A DNA stretch of 64,000 nt from Pholiota molesta (GCA_014925825.1 JACGCK010000036.1:124001-188000); one strand, 5' to 3'. Positions 23,090 to 34,777 are shown, numbered from the stretch's first letter. The notes: generated by a model not told the origin, from the sequence alone. Made by a program: numbers and translations.

Positions 23090-23827
23090 ATGGCGGGCGA
23101 AATCTTCAACCCAAACCCCGTCGTGTTCTCGACGGCCAAAGCAGCGGGGCGCCAGTCGGACCTGCTAGCGCACGCACTATGGATAAACGACACATCCTCG
23201 TCCGAGGACGAAGCGGACGAGGTGGAGGCCATCGACCAGGACGAGATTTTCGGTACGCAATCGCCTGCATTCCACATGTTCGCGCCCGGTTGGGTTTGGC
23301 TCTGATGCTGATCTCGGATACGCATTGTGCTGCAGACCTCATTCGCGCGATCTACGATCCCGAGCACCCGAACACCCTCGAAGAGCTCCGCGTCGTTTCA
23401 GCGCCGCAGGTGACGGTGGGGGCGAATCGCATCAAGGTCGAATTCACACCCACCGTGCCGCACTGCGGGATGTCCACGCTCATCGGTGAGTGGTGGCGGT
23501 CTGATCCCGCTGCGGATACGGAACAGTTCTCACTGTCGATGATCCATGATATAGGCCTATGTATACGCGTGCGCCTCCTGCGCAGCCTCCCCGAACGCTA
23601 CAAGATCGATATATTTGTCAAGCCTGGCTCCCATCAGAGCGAAAATGCAGGTCAGATCCAGCGCTTCCGTTCGTGTATTGTTCTTTGCCTGATGATATCA
23701 ATGTTATCTAGTCAACAAGCAACTGAATGACAAAGAGCGAGTCGCCGCTGCTTTGGAAAACCCGGTTCTACTTGATACCGTCGAGCAATGTCTAGCCAAT
23801 GTGGGCTCCCGGGGTAGCATTGTTTGA
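23090..23827 (+). CDS. CIA2: CIA2/MIP18 family Fe-S cluster assembly protein
   Basis: Four exons (23090-23252, 23336-23485, 23555-23650, 23712-23827) sum to 525 nt, giving 174 residues with no frame break. The protein begins [14 protein letters not shown] and has an acidic linker ([12 protein letters not shown]). It continues through the MIP18/DUF59 domain: [35 protein letters not shown] with the conserved Cys, [19 protein letters not shown], and a C-terminal [21 protein letters not shown]2 (FAM96B/MIP18) works with MET18/MMS19 and CIA1 in the cytosolic Fe-S targeting complex, which supplies clusters to DNA polymerases, helicases and other apoproteins. Length and motif order match the family, so the call is firm. 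Confidence 0.93.
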
Positions 23828-24369
23828 TTGAGGCCTTGTATTAGAAAACGTTCCCAAGACACATCATTACTAATGTATCTATAGCTTAGCACACCTTGTA
23901 CACTTTCAAAAATAACTGGAATGTAACTATGTATACACCATCCATCATGCCCCGTAACGCGACGACCGAAGACGCAGTATAGTTGGTTGCTCGCGTGGAG
24001 ACCACGTTCTATGATACATCTCACTCCGCTGTGTGGACGGATGTTACGTGTAACAGAATGTGTCAGAGCTAGAAAGTGATCGACATTAATGAAGGTCGTG
24101 GACAATTCTCTAAATGAATGGTAGAGTGTATGGAAGTAATGCTACATAATGTCTGGAGATGGAGATAGAGTGGAATACATAACGAATGAGAGTCTAGAGC
24201 TACAAACCAGTGGTGGGCGGTTAATAGTATGCGTGGAAGTAATGACTATGCCGGAATTCATGAGTAATATGCTGGGAAAGAAAGATGATGAGGAAAGCAT
24301 GCTAAGAACGAATGAGATCGATGAAGGTAATAGAAATGCGAAAAGGGGAGCAGCGTCAGGAGAAAAGTT
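23828..24369. other. Convergent intergenic region
   Basis: This 540-bp gap lies between CIA2 (plus) and the DUF7330-like gene (minus). It is AT-rich with short frames only. It should contain both 3' untranslated regions. I see no further gene. Confidence 0.45.
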
Positions 24370-25289
24370 TCAATCCTTCAGCAGGAAGTCCCAGTCTATA
24401 GTCGTCTCAGGTGCTTTTCGTGAGCAGCCAAATAATCTCTTCAGGGATTCTTTCTGGGAATTCTCCGGACTGCATGTCTGCACGTCCCACATGCGGAGTG
24501 TAACATGGCCCAGCGTGGATATCACAAGGGCATCCTCAATGTTGTAGTCGCTGCCGCCGCGTTCATTCAGACGAACGTTCCGCAGGACCCTGTTTACGAA
24601 CCCAGCAGAAAAGGAAGGGCGCCCATTATAGTGTATCTGTCCTTTGAAGTCGGAGGGAAGCCAGATGGTCACATCTGATGTCTCTCCCACAACTTCGAGG
24701 TAGAATTTCGAGCGTGGAAAGTTTCGACACTGCCCTCAGAAGTAAGCTCTCGGAAACGAATGGAAGATAGCTGTGACGCACAACTTTGAGTTTTATCGGA
24801 GCAGAATCATTGCCGACAAACATGGTCATGCGATGGTCCACTGGTTGATTGCGTGCACGGTAGTGCGGCAGAATCAGAGACAAATCAATTGCCTTTTGGG
24901 CAGCATCCAGATGGAAATCCCAATCGGATTCTTCGTGGTATTTAACTTTCTGTGTGCCCCGAGCTGATAGCTGATTGAGCTATAGATAGGCGCCGGTCAA
25001 AAGATGCCTCCAGATGCAAATGGTAGACAGGACGACGTACTAGGGGAGTGGATTTCTCAAGGCAGAGCTACCAAAGTAGGGAAATTAGATGATTAACTCG
25101 GCAGAAAGCTTCGCAGAAGGAACGCACTGTAGAGTGATCTGAAAGAGACATTACGGCGGGGAGATAATAGGGAGGGAAGCGGGGCCGACGCTGGTGGAGG
25201 CAGAGGGTGGGGCCAGGACAGCAATGAAGGGGATGGAGGCTGGGGAGAGGGACTTTTAATACTCTGGCCTTGTGCCAAATTAAGGACAA
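24370..25289 (-). CDS. DUF7330-like protein, copy A
   Basis: The best part is the C-terminal exon. It holds GETSDVTIWLPSDFKGQIHY, then PSFSAGFVNRVLRNVRLNER and LVISTLGHVTLRMWDVQT. This matches the pattern of a beta-rich domain (DUF7330) that is common in agaricomycetes and has no known function. Upstream exons give LILPHYRARNQPVDHRMTMF and IKLKVVRH in another frame. The join near 24690-24760 is unresolved and may hold one or more missing bases. A Pro/Ser-rich exon at about 25093-25278 is likely the disordered N-terminus usual in this family. It is tandem with copy B at 25823. The function is unknown. Confidence 0.6.
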
Positions 25290-25822
25290 GACCGAGATAT
25301 CACCACGTGGGGGCTATACAAGGTTTCCCAAATCGGGCGGTGACAGCCTTGGCAACTTGCATCGATCACACCAACCCTGGCACGGAAGCTCCCTCCGAAC
25401 ACAGAGGCACATCCTGCACATCCTGCTTTTCGGCGCTTATGTCACTCCAACACATCGTGCACAACAATAGCTCTGCTTGTTTTTCTGCAGACACACCATC
25501 GCCGACCCCGGTCCTTCGGCGTCATTGGTAGAAAAGGACGGCATCAATATTCCATCCCCCGCCCACAGTCCCGGGCGAGCAACCAAATCAGCTATTACTG
25601 CAACGGAAGTAAATCTGTATGTAAGTAGGACCCACCGACCGCAGCATAATACCCCACATGTGAGCCCATGCACGCGCACGTCGCACCCAAACTCCTCATT
25701 CAATTTGTGCCACAACATTTCCTATTCTCCCTCTAGTCTTGCATAATTCACACATCCCCATCTGATATTCCATGTACTATACTACATCTGAACAGACAAA
25801 GCATGAGAGCATCACGGCATCT
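25290..25822. other. Gap between the two DUF7330-like genes
   Basis: I found no exon with family character here. It should carry the promoter of copy A and the 3' end of copy B. A microsatellite-free, C-rich plus strand gives overlapping open frames on both strands, which I did not keep. Confidence 0.4.
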
Positions 25823-26804
25823 TCAGCATGCGTCAATGCGACTCAGCCTGTTGTCGTCCAACATCCACACCGGCTCCCTACGCTCGCGTTCGCCTCCTCG
25901 GATCTCTTCCGCCGCCATCTGGAACTCCACGTCTCTTGCAGCACGGACATGGATCTCGTCTTCGTCCTTCGTCGCCGCCGCAGGCGAGTTCACGCGCACC
26001 ACACCTGCGTCCATGGATCGCCGTAATCCCGCGCTGAAGTTGACATGCGCGGGTGGACTCCCTGCGTTGCTATTCGCGCTGCTGTCGATGTAGATGTTGC
26101 CCCGGAATTTGGGTGGCAGGATAACGTGAGCGCACTCTTCGCGCGAGTGACGTCCAGCGGAAGTGGTGCTCTGCAGCCCCCGACAGTCGAATCTAGACCA
26201 GCCAATGGTCGTCACTTCCGCTCTAGGTGCAACTAGGCAGGCCGTTCGGAGTTCAATATAATACTCACCACTTCGACCGTCACAGACCCGGACGACTTGA
26301 AGTATTGATCGTCGATTTCTCGCACGAGGCGGGTTCTTGGGTGGGAAGAGGCGAAGAAGCAGCACGCGAAGGTTGAGATCTTCATTGTTGACTTCCTTTC
26401 TCAAGTTCGACAAGGACTCCGCCTTCCGTGTGTTTGACCATTGTCGTATGAGCTTGGAATGAGCTGTTCTGTGCTCACTTTGCTTCTTCGCAGATGCTAT
26501 AAGGATGAAACAGTCATGAGTTTATGTGCACATTCGACTGCAGTGCATGATTTTCCTACCTTGACACTTTTGAATTTGGTCTTGAAGGCCTTCGAAACTT
26601 TTCGGTGACTTTAGAAACGGCATCATCGCACCGAAGTGATCCTTTGTTGCCTAGAAAAAGTCGTCAAGGACCGATGCGGAAACACCGCAATTTGTCGCAC
26701 CGATAAATATGGCAATAAAATCCATCCCGACCAGCGAGTATAGAAATATTATACGGATCTTCTATGGTTTCTATGTTGAGTAGAACGACTACTTGCTCGG
26801 ACAT
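25823..26804 (-). CDS. DUF7330-like protein, copy B, with unusual N-terminus
   Basis: The C-terminal exon (25823-26413) reads AHVILPPKFRGNIYIDSSAN, then VNFSAGLRRSMDAGVVRVNS and DEDEIHVRAARDVEFQM. This parallels copy A (P.DF.G.I then FSAG..R). Upstream exons give ATKDHFGAMMPFLKSPKSF and a charged, probably helical SKLIRQWSNTRKAESLSNLR. A first exon may start at 26804 with MSEQVVVLLNIETIEDPYNI. The helical N-terminal part is not something I know from DUF7330 proteins, so these exons might belong to a second, overlapping or fused gene. Exon joins are tentative. The function is unknown. Confidence 0.5.
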
Positions 26805-27182
26805 TGTTCTATAAAACGGAAAAAATGCGCCTGCTGCACCCAGCCCTGCAGCTACTGCAAGGCATCGGTCCTTTCCCCGCGCGTCCTTCGATCAATTGGA
26901 ACATGCAGGTTTGCGCAAAGGTTTTACCTTCTCTCTGTTACGCGCAATGCCGGCTAAGCATCTGCTGTTTCAACAGACACATGTAGTGAGCATGGCACTC
27001 GCGTGGTTTATGGTACCCCCGCGTCGCGGGAATTTCATTAACTGTGATACATCCAAAAATAACTCAAGAAATATGGAAGATGAAAGAACAAGGTATAAGG
27101 TGATATGTACATACTAGAATTTGCCAATGTTTGAAAGTATTTGATAGATATGCGTCAGTATTGCAAAAGATTATGTTATCCT
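26805..27182. other. Intergenic, no gene seen
   Basis: These 378 bp lie between copy B of the DUF7330-like pair and the stop of RAD18. They contain 'aattgatcgaagg'-type mixed sequence and no exon I could support. They must hold the copy B promoter and the RAD18 3' untranslated region. Confidence 0.4.
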
Positions 27183-28813
27183 TCATCTTCCGATCGATAT
27201 GGTATCGCTTGGTCGGTGATGAGGCCGTGGTATAGGAAGTGTCGGCTTCGACTCGGTGGGCGGCGGAGAACTGCGCCTAGTAGTAGAATCGCTGTCTGTC
27301 GGGCGTATAGGTGGGTTCACCCTGGTCTGCCTTGCTTGACTGACTAATCTAGCGAACTCGTCCTTGTGTTCGATCTACGCACCACACAGGAATAGGTCTG
27401 GTTATTTTCAGGCAAGACAAGGCAAGGTTTTGACAAACCTGGTAATTGACGGAGTCTTTGACCGCAAACTTCTTCTTTTTGCCTCGCTCCTCTTCCCACT
27501 TCTTGAGGTCCTTTTTTAAATCGGCCCTTGTCCTCCTGTTTGGTATAGACTTGTCCAAATTTGCATTGAATATCATCACCCATCTAAATATGCTCAAGTT
27601 ATAATGCGGAAAGCACCAGATACTGGGCAAACCTGAGAAAACGCACCGTTGATGGCGTTGTTCCCAAAGAGGTCTGTCGCCCGACATTGGCAGTCCTTGC
27701 TCAACGAGCATATCTTTGAGCTGCTTGTCCTTCAAGGTGGTATAGTTCGCGAGTGGAAGGGGATAATCGTCGTCGCTGTCGGAATCCCTTTTCCTATTCG
27801 TTCCTGGCAGGTGAGCATTTGTTGCGCAGAATGGATAGAAGATACTCGTTACATACTTGTGTTTTCCTTTGTTCTGTCCATTCTTGCCCGGCATGCCCAT
27901 TAATTTTGACCAAGAAGTAGCCGCGCTGTCCGATGGGCCCGCTAGATCTTTGCAGTCATTGTCCATATGGGCATTGATCAAAGCAAATTGAACTTTCTTC
28001 TGGCACGCCGGACAATCAACAAGGCTCTTAGCTGGAAGCAATAGAAATAGTCGTAGTTGTCAGTGCTCCATGGAGAATGGAGAAGGAATGCAGAGACATA
28101 CATTGCGGAGCGACATTCCTGGGGCGTGAGGGCGTAAGCTCCTGTTCATCCACATCCGAGCTCGGAATCGTAGAACAATCCACGACAGCGTCGGATTTGG
28201 GCTTCAGCTTCTTTATCCTTGAATAGGGTTTTGGGGTTGTGGCGGCTGCTCCTCTGGGCGTGAATGGGATAAGAGAGGGACCCGCAGCGTTCCCATCGAA
28301 CGCGTCTTGGGATGAACTCTCCTCACTTCGCTTGCGCTTTTGGGCCGCTCGTTTGTCTGATTGAGCAGCCCTGCTGACGCGCTCTTTTTCGCGGTTTATA
28401 AGATCCAAACAATGGCCTTTCGGAAAGCAATGTTGCGTCAGCTGAAGTGGAACTTGATAAATGGTGACTTCTGCGCACCTCGCGTCCTTCCATGCAGAAA
28501 TCACACTTTCCAGCACAGGATTCGGCCGTATATGGGCCTCGTTTGATATTTTCCTACAAGAGGACACTCCTGTTTGTTTGCAGAGAGGACCTGATACACT
28601 ACAAGCCCTGGTTCAGCATGTGTGTCAGCGTGATGTACGGGACAAGACGCACTGTAGAGCAAAAGCAGTGCCCACATGAAATGGTAACGGGTGCATCGTA
28701 TAAATCTCCGCAAATGTCACACCGAAAAGAGCCGTCTAGCGCGCGCAGTCCCGGTGCTGTTGTGGGCGGAGGAAGTCTGTTGGGTCGGGAACATCGGCGT
28801 CTAGAAAGTTCAT
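27183..28813 (-). CDS. RAD18: RAD18-type E3 ubiquitin ligase, postreplication repair
   Basis: The start at 28813 gives MNFLDADVPDPTDF, followed by the RING finger (FRCDICGDLYDAPVTISC, GHCFC, ECPL). The C-terminal half has the UBZ zinc finger (VDCPACQKKVQFALINAHMD, then Asp-Cys) and the SAP domain (YTTLKDKQLKDMLVEQGLPM). The Rad6-binding-type region WVMIFNANLDKSIPNRRTRA follows. The last exon, after VKDSVNYQ, ends at TGA 27183-27185. With Rad6, Rad18 monoubiquitinates PCNA at stalled forks. Single bases seem missing near 28771-28777, just after the start, and near 28553-28560, inside the RING. Without them the two zinc-binding halves are out of frame. Domain order and spacing match RAD18 and exclude other RING proteins. 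Confidence 0.9.
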
Positions 28814-29559
28814 CCCCGGTTTCTTCGAGCAGAAAAGTGGAAAGCAATACTTGGATGAATGTAGCCAAAACACGAGATGCTGGGTATCCCATGACAAGTA
28901 GGTTGGGATGTCTGCACGCAGCGCCGATCTCCGCTGCAGTGTTCCACTGTTCAGAATATCTTTGCACTGCCAGTAATTTGGAACACAGCGCGTGAGGTGT
29001 CGTGGGTGTCATTCCACGTGATGTTAACGTAACGTTCTCTGTCACTCCTGCGCCTGACTAACCTCTTGCTTCCTCCATCCACCTTTTTAACTGCGATGGA
29101 TCGTCTGTCCGCGTTTTGGACCTCCTTTAGAGGGATAGTCCGCTTTTTTAAACGGCGTCTGTCTTTCTCGCTCGGAAAATTATTGGAAAAGCTATCTTGG
29201 CACTAGCTTGGCGTAAAACTCTACCTGATGTTCGAGCTCAGGTCGACACGAATTATTTACAAATCACCGAACGATTGTAAGAGCCAAAGTTCTGTGGCAG
29301 CAGACAGCCAAGTCGATGTTCACTGATGCCAGGAAGCTTTTGACGGGTCTGCGTTAAACGTTTGGCCACGAAAACATGTTAAGGTTTCTTTGACTGATCT
29401 GGAGACCCACTTCAATGGGTCTCCAGATCCTCGTCTGGTACTAATACTGGTGATACTTATTGAACCAGAACCAAGAACGGATTCTGTTCCATTAATCACC
29501 GTGCCGCTTGCCCATTATTTCTCCGCATATAAGCTTGGCGATGGACCTCGAATATTCGA
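28814..29559. other. No supportable gene
   Basis: An open frame continues on the minus strand upstream of the RAD18 start, to 29045. It lacks conservation and an ATG context better than 28813. The stretch 29.2-29.5 kb contains an exact short inverted repeat: 'ctggagaccca' at 29399 and 'tgggtctccag' at 29416, with a 6-nt loop. Confidence 0.45.
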
Positions 29560-29880
29560 ATGAAGGGCAAAATTGTGTGCTCTCTTTCGCCTCTCCGTCT
29601 ATCCAATTAGTACTCATGAAACCTCTATTCAATATGGGATGTTGTCAAGTACGTATCACGATATTATTACCCCAGATATACCCCAGATATATTGACCCCT
29701 GCTCAAGTGAATGTCTCAATGAGGATGGTTCTTTACGCTCCAGTATTTTTACAGCGTGCTCAGCGAAGTATGTTCTATCTCTTTCATTTAAGTAACATTG
29801 TCGCTAACTTCTCTCAGTCTTTTATTCTAAAGCTTTCGATTAAGCGTTGAACTTATGTCCTTGCAAGTTACTTATGATCA
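29560..29880 (+). pseudogene. Relic of a GH10 xylanase gene
   Basis: A short chain of exon remnants matches the catalytic region of the intact xylanase downstream. A 'gggatgttgtcaa' piece at 29637-29649 ends at a GT donor and splices to 'tgaatgtctcaatgagg', giving WDVVNECLNEDGSLRSS. The intact gene has [17 protein letters not shown], including the acid/base Glu. The next remnant ends ..CSAK at an intron in the same place as the intact gene's ..PTAK. Past that intron the frame meets a stop (near 29846), and the 5' half of the gene is not recognisable. This is a dead paralogue. Confidence 0.6.
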
Positions 29881-30968
29881 GCATCAGGGATTCCAATATC
29901 TCATGGCATGTGGGGGGCACAACATCGACGTTCCGAATGCAAAGACCCTCGCCTTAGTGTTATTGTCCTGCCTCGTGGAACTCGCGTGGTCTCAGGAATA
30001 ACCGTTAGACTGGAAGCAATACCTGTGTCTTATGCCACGTTCGATGCTTAGACTGATTCCAAAGTTCCGTCGTTGACATGTCTTCTGCCACCCGATCCGG
30101 TCCGAGGCTACTCATTGGAATTTTAGCGCTTTACATAGCACTTATTCCGGGATCCCAGCGGTTCCGAAAATGGTCTTTTATCTCCCACTAGCTTTCCAAG
30201 TGGCTTTTTTAATCTATGGGTCAATCCTTTCGGGCTAGTGGGATATCCTGACAGGCTTTCTTTCTAAACTACTGTCTGAGATGGCCACAAATCTTCACTT
30301 CCTGCATAACTGATATTTACTCGGAATCCTGTCTCAATGGCCCGGATGCTTCGGTTTTTCTTGCTTCATTCTATTGAATGTCGAGTGTTGAGGAAGTATT
30401 TGAAGGCCTTGGCACCAGCTTGGCATCGTTAAAGGGCTCTATTACCGCCAAAATAACTCTGACCACCTTGAACGGAGGCTAGGCTACGGAGGCGGTTGTA
30501 CACCGTTTCTCCGTAAGATTGATAGCCAAAATTTGCGATGCAGCATCACCCTTGGAGATTGTGTAAGTTCAACTCTTCCTTTCATTGTCGTCTCATCGGC
30601 TGCTGGCTTATATCTCTGTTATTTATTTTTCTTTAGTCATGCTGAGCGCCATAAAACATTCCTTGACGGGGCCTATAAAACAACGCATTATAGAGATGGT
30701 CCTCTACATCAAATGACGCGAACCGCTTCTACCTAGCTCTACGTTGACGAAGCCATATTTGCGAAGTTAAACCGCCGTGACGGTCAATCTCTATTCTCGA
30801 GTCCATCAGGTGTAAAATATGGTTTGTTCATATGCATTTTCCACCTCATGACCAACGGAGACATGAAACATCGGAATATCGCTGCCGACAACTACGTAGG
30901 CCCAATATAAAAGGAAGAGGGAGAAATCATAGCTGAGCAAGATCTCCAGCAAAAAAATTAAATTCAGC
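29881..30968. other. Region between xylanase relic and xylanase gene
   Basis: I see no confident gene. Two short stretches read like protein: a 34-codon ATG frame near 30378-30482 (MSSVEEVFEGLGTSLASLKG...) and a GT-bounded segment near 30480-30550. No family is evident. They may be remnants of another decayed gene. The last 100 bp include 'cccaatataaaagg' at 30900-30913, a good TATA box for the xylanase gene, 55-65 bp before its ATG. Confidence 0.4.
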
Positions 30969-33047
30969 ATGTCTACGCTTCTCGCTTTCGTTACTCTCAC
31001 CGTAATGCCCAGCAGCGGCAGCAGTTGCTGTTGGGGTCAATGTACGTTTGTTTATCTCACAGCAGAGTTTTTTAATCCCTAAACGTTGGTTACAGGTGGT
31101 GGTCAAGGCTGGACTGGTGGAGTGAGCTCAAAAAATCGAGATGTTTAGATGAATGTAAGATACTAATGTTTTCTTTCCCTTGATAGACCACCTGTAAGTA
31201 TATCTTCTCTGACTAATTTGCCATTATGCTGATTGCAAACATACAGGTGACGCTGGAAGCACCTGTGTCTACTCCAATGCTTATTACTCCCAGTGTGTCG
31301 CTATTATTCAATTACGTAAAGCAGAAACTAATCCTTGTGTAGATGCTTGCCCAGCGCTTCCGCTCCTCCCCCGACGACAACCACGACCACGACCCCACCG
31401 CCGTCGACTACGACTGTTACACCTCCACCAGTCACAAGCGCCCCCTCTGGAGGATCTGGCACCGGTCTTAACGGAAAGCTCACTAGCCACGGCAAGAAAT
31501 TCTGGGTAAGAACATGTATGGTTACTTTGGCAGCAGGTCAATCAGACTCATAACTTTGCGACATATAGGGTTCCTGCGCAGACTCGAGCACCCTTAACAT
31601 TGCTGGTACCGCTGTTATTTCCCTTAGTCATCTGAATCAGCGTCTCACAGAAATATGTTAGCCAACGCCGCCATCTTGAAGTCCGATTTCGGTGCTGTTA
31701 CCCCAGTTAATAACTTTACACTTAAACTATATTAGTGATTCTGACACCTAACTTATATAGGAAAACTCCATGAAGGTAACGCGACCTATTCCTTGAGTGA
31801 AGAAAATAACTAAATAACACTCGAAAACAGTGGGATGCCACCGAGAGTAAGCACTTCCTCAGAGAATCAATGATATTTTCCTGACAGCACTACTACAGAC
31901 GTCCAAAATCAGTTTACTTTCTCTGGATCCGACGCACTCGTCAATTGGGCTGTCTCAATGGAAAGATGATCCGTGCACACACATTGGGTAATATTTTACG
32001 CTTGTATATGGCTCAGCCGTTCATCACCAAAAAACATTCAGTCTGGCACTCGCAGCTCCCCAGCTGGGCCGCATCCATCACTGACAAGAACACACTGGTA
32101 CGCACATTCGTCTTGCCATTCATTTCTCACTCATCCTTGTGTGCAGACGTCTGTCATTAAGAACCACATTGCCAACGTTGCCGGTCGTTACAAGGGCAAA
32201 GTTTACTCTGCAAGATTCTTTCATTGTATCGTTTAAAACACTTTTCTCTAACACTTTCTGCGTCACTTACAGTGGGATGTTATTAAGTAGGTCATCCATG
32301 CTAGGATGTCCAATTGACTACTCACATACTCCTTTAGCGAAATCCTCAACGAAGATGGTACCCTCGCATCACAGGTCTTCTACAATGTCCTCGGCGAATC
32401 GTTTGTGGCCATGGCCTTTACCGCTGCTCGTGCTGCTGACCCGACTGCCAAGTGCGTTCTATTTTTCTTTGATAACAAAAAAGCAAATCCTGACTACCTA
32501 TTGACCCATATCCTAGGTTGTACATCAACGACTACAACCTTGACTCCAATAACGCCAAGGTCCAGGGAATGGTTGCTCTTGTCAAGCGTACCAACGCAAA
32601 CGGTCACTCATCGACGGTATTGGCACACAGATGCATCTCAGTGTATGTCTCCTTAAATCTTGCGATATTTTTTTCTGCTTGGTGAAGTGCTTACTTTTGG
32701 CATGCTCGCATAGGCTGGAGGTGCAGGTGGCGCACAAGCTGCTCTTACTGCCCTCGCTGCCACAGGTCTCGAGGTCGCCATCACTGAGCTCGACATCGCC
32801 GGCGCGGCACCCAACGACTACACCACTGTTGTCAAGGCATGCTTGGCCGTGCCCCAATGCATCTCCATAACCTCCTGGGGCGTCAGCGACGTCGTAAGTT
32901 ATTCACCTTTTCCCACTATCTTCACGCGACACCAATGCTTAATGTCTTTTTTCTAAGAACTCCTGGCGTGCGAGCTCCACCCCTCTTCTCTGGGACACCA
33001 ACTACAAGCCCAAGCCTGCCTACAACTCTGTTATCGCTGCCATGTAA
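30969..33047 (+). CDS. Endo-1,4-beta-xylanase, CBM1 plus GH10
   Basis: The ATG at 30969 opens a hydrophobic signal-like segment ([12 protein letters not shown]). The fungal cellulose-binding module CBM1 follows ([15 protein letters not shown], then four-Cys pattern to YSQCLP), then a Thr/Pro-rich linker. The GH10 barrel includes [36 protein letters not shown] (acid/base Glu) and [11 protein letters not shown] (nucleophile Glu), and ends SWGVSDV and NSVIAAM. At least 11 introns split it. One, at 32210-32272, has a GC donor (GCAAGA). It is a secreted enzyme that cuts xylan in plant cell walls. One base seems missing near 31956 (NWAVSNGKMIR) and one near 32605 (before [11 protein letters not shown]). 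The intact catalytic motifs argue for a working gene. Confidence 0.92.
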
Positions 33048-33259
33048 ATTGTTGTGGTGATTTTCATTGACCGTGTTCACAAGGCCACAAGTTGTTCACG
33101 AAATGTAAATTTAAATATCTAAAATTCTTGGTTCGAGTGCAATTCGTTGATATCTTGTTATGGTTGTATCAAAAGTGCTCCGCCTTTGTGATCTCAACGC
33201 GACGCAGTAGCAACATTTGAATCGATCGAGAATGATTAGGTTATAAGTAGCTGCCAAAT

Positions 33260-33499
33260 TTACCTCACTTGGGTGGGCATGGTCGGCTCCATAGCGCGGC
33301 GCGGTGGAAATGAAGGCTGAGCAATGGATTTCTTACGCTTGACGTGCGCTGGGACGGCCGTTGGGGCGACAGCCGTTGGAGCTGGCTTGCTCACCTTGCC
33401 TTTTCTTCGCTGGGACGGTGTGATTTGTGGGGCTACTGCGCGGCACCAGTGCCCAATACAATTCCTACGAACGTCAATCCACTCTGTATATGATCTCTA
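33260..33499 (-). other. Open, basic, Pro-rich frame after the LACTB2-like stop
   Basis: Downstream of the stop at 33497 the same minus-strand reading continues open for about 80 codons to a TAA at 33260-33262. It has a Lys/Arg/Pro/Ala-rich composition (QRRKGKVSKPAP, HVKRKKSIAQPSFPPRR). There is no ATG near its beginning. It could be a last exon of the LACTB2-like gene reached by alternative splicing, an exon of another gene, or chance. Confidence 0.3.
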
Positions 33500-34777
33500 A
33501 AGGCTAGGTGACTTGGGCGGAGAAAGCAGAAGTCTCCATCTCGCGTTGACGCCTTCACCTCCAACACGCTCACGAACCCATCGCCTTCCAGTTTGCGCAG
33601 ATGCAAATCAACCCACGCGCAGCGGGAAGCCACAATTCTCTGGATACGCTGGTATAAAATACGAACGATCGTCCACGTTGCCATATTTCCGTCTTCAGAT
33701 GGCGTCTCGGTGGCGCCGCGAGGAACTCCGGAGGAATGGATGTTCTCAATACGTCCAAAATCTGCGCTTCGCGCTGCAGTCGGTGTTTGATGTATGTCGA
33801 GATTGTCTCGCGCCCATTGGTCACGACTGCGCCGTGCGCTGGATAGAGCGATACATACTCGAGTCGATGCCTGTCTTCTCCGTGCCTTGTGCTTGATATT
33901 TGGGGAGGTGAAGTCGAGCCGAAGTGCAGCATCTTATTTAAACTGGAGAGATATGTAGCTAGGTCCTCGAATACAGCCGTGCCGTGGCCAAGTACGTGTC
34001 AGCGGTGTAGAGAGCGCGATCTTGTGGAATATATAGGCTGATGGAGTCTACCGTATGCCCTGGAGTATGGAGCACACGCAACAGGGTGGCACCGTTTGCG
34101 GGATCCTCAAAGGTCTGTCCATCTACGAGATCATGAGGTAACCACCGCTGGGAGGAGGGGTGAATAGATCCGGAGTAAGCTTCTCGAGAATCTTCGGCAG
34201 TTGGTTGTGTTCTGAATTATGGGCGCCGACAGCATCTTTGAAAGGGTATTTGTGTAGTCGAGGAGGGGTGTAGCTGTGTCCAGGATTGCGAGTCTCCCAG
34301 AGCTGCTTGAGCAAACCAAGGACAGTGGGGAGACCTCCAACATGGTCATGATGCCAATGCGAGAGGACGATGTCCGAGACATCCGGCTGCGCTGGATTTG
34401 GAAGCTCTTGGAGAGCCGAAGTCAGGACTGGTATATATGATGCAAGGCCCTCGGCAGTGTCGATGAGAAGATACGGATTTTGGGAACCTATGATATAGGT
34501 GTTGGTTCCTGCGTTATGATAAATATTCAGCATTGAGTCTTGATTCGAAGTATGGAGAGATCATCAGGTAAACACCTTGCAGAGTAAATTTCCCTGGGTT
34601 CTAAAGATGTGCTGAGATGGTCTATAATCAAAATAGGCCATAAAGTCTACCTGACCCAATACTCGGACGACATGGCACTGAGCTATTCAATGCGATATAG
34701 ATTAGATAGGGGTTTATGGGTCGAACAAAAACGATGCGTACTCTGGTGATATCTTCAAGTTCTGTCGGTCTCTCCAT
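33497..34777 (-). CDS. Metallo-beta-lactamase fold hydrolase, LACTB2-like
   Basis: The start at 34777 gives MERPTELEDITR. Spliced exons then give RVLGQNPGKF, TLQGTNTYIIG, the metal-binding loop SHWHHDHVGG, LLRVLHTPGHTVDS, LYTADTYLGHG and LYPAHGAVV. The final winged-helix part contains LWLPAARG and VDLHLRKLEGDG. This domain order is that of LACTB2, a metallo-beta-lactamase-fold endoribonuclease (mitochondrial in animals), close to hydroxyacylglutathione hydrolases. The C-terminal 150 bp need at least four single-base corrections (about 33555, 33609, 33635, 33650) to keep one frame, and one more is suspected near 34675. With these the protein ends at TAG 33497-33499. The substrate is not fixed by sequence. 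Confidence 0.82.
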
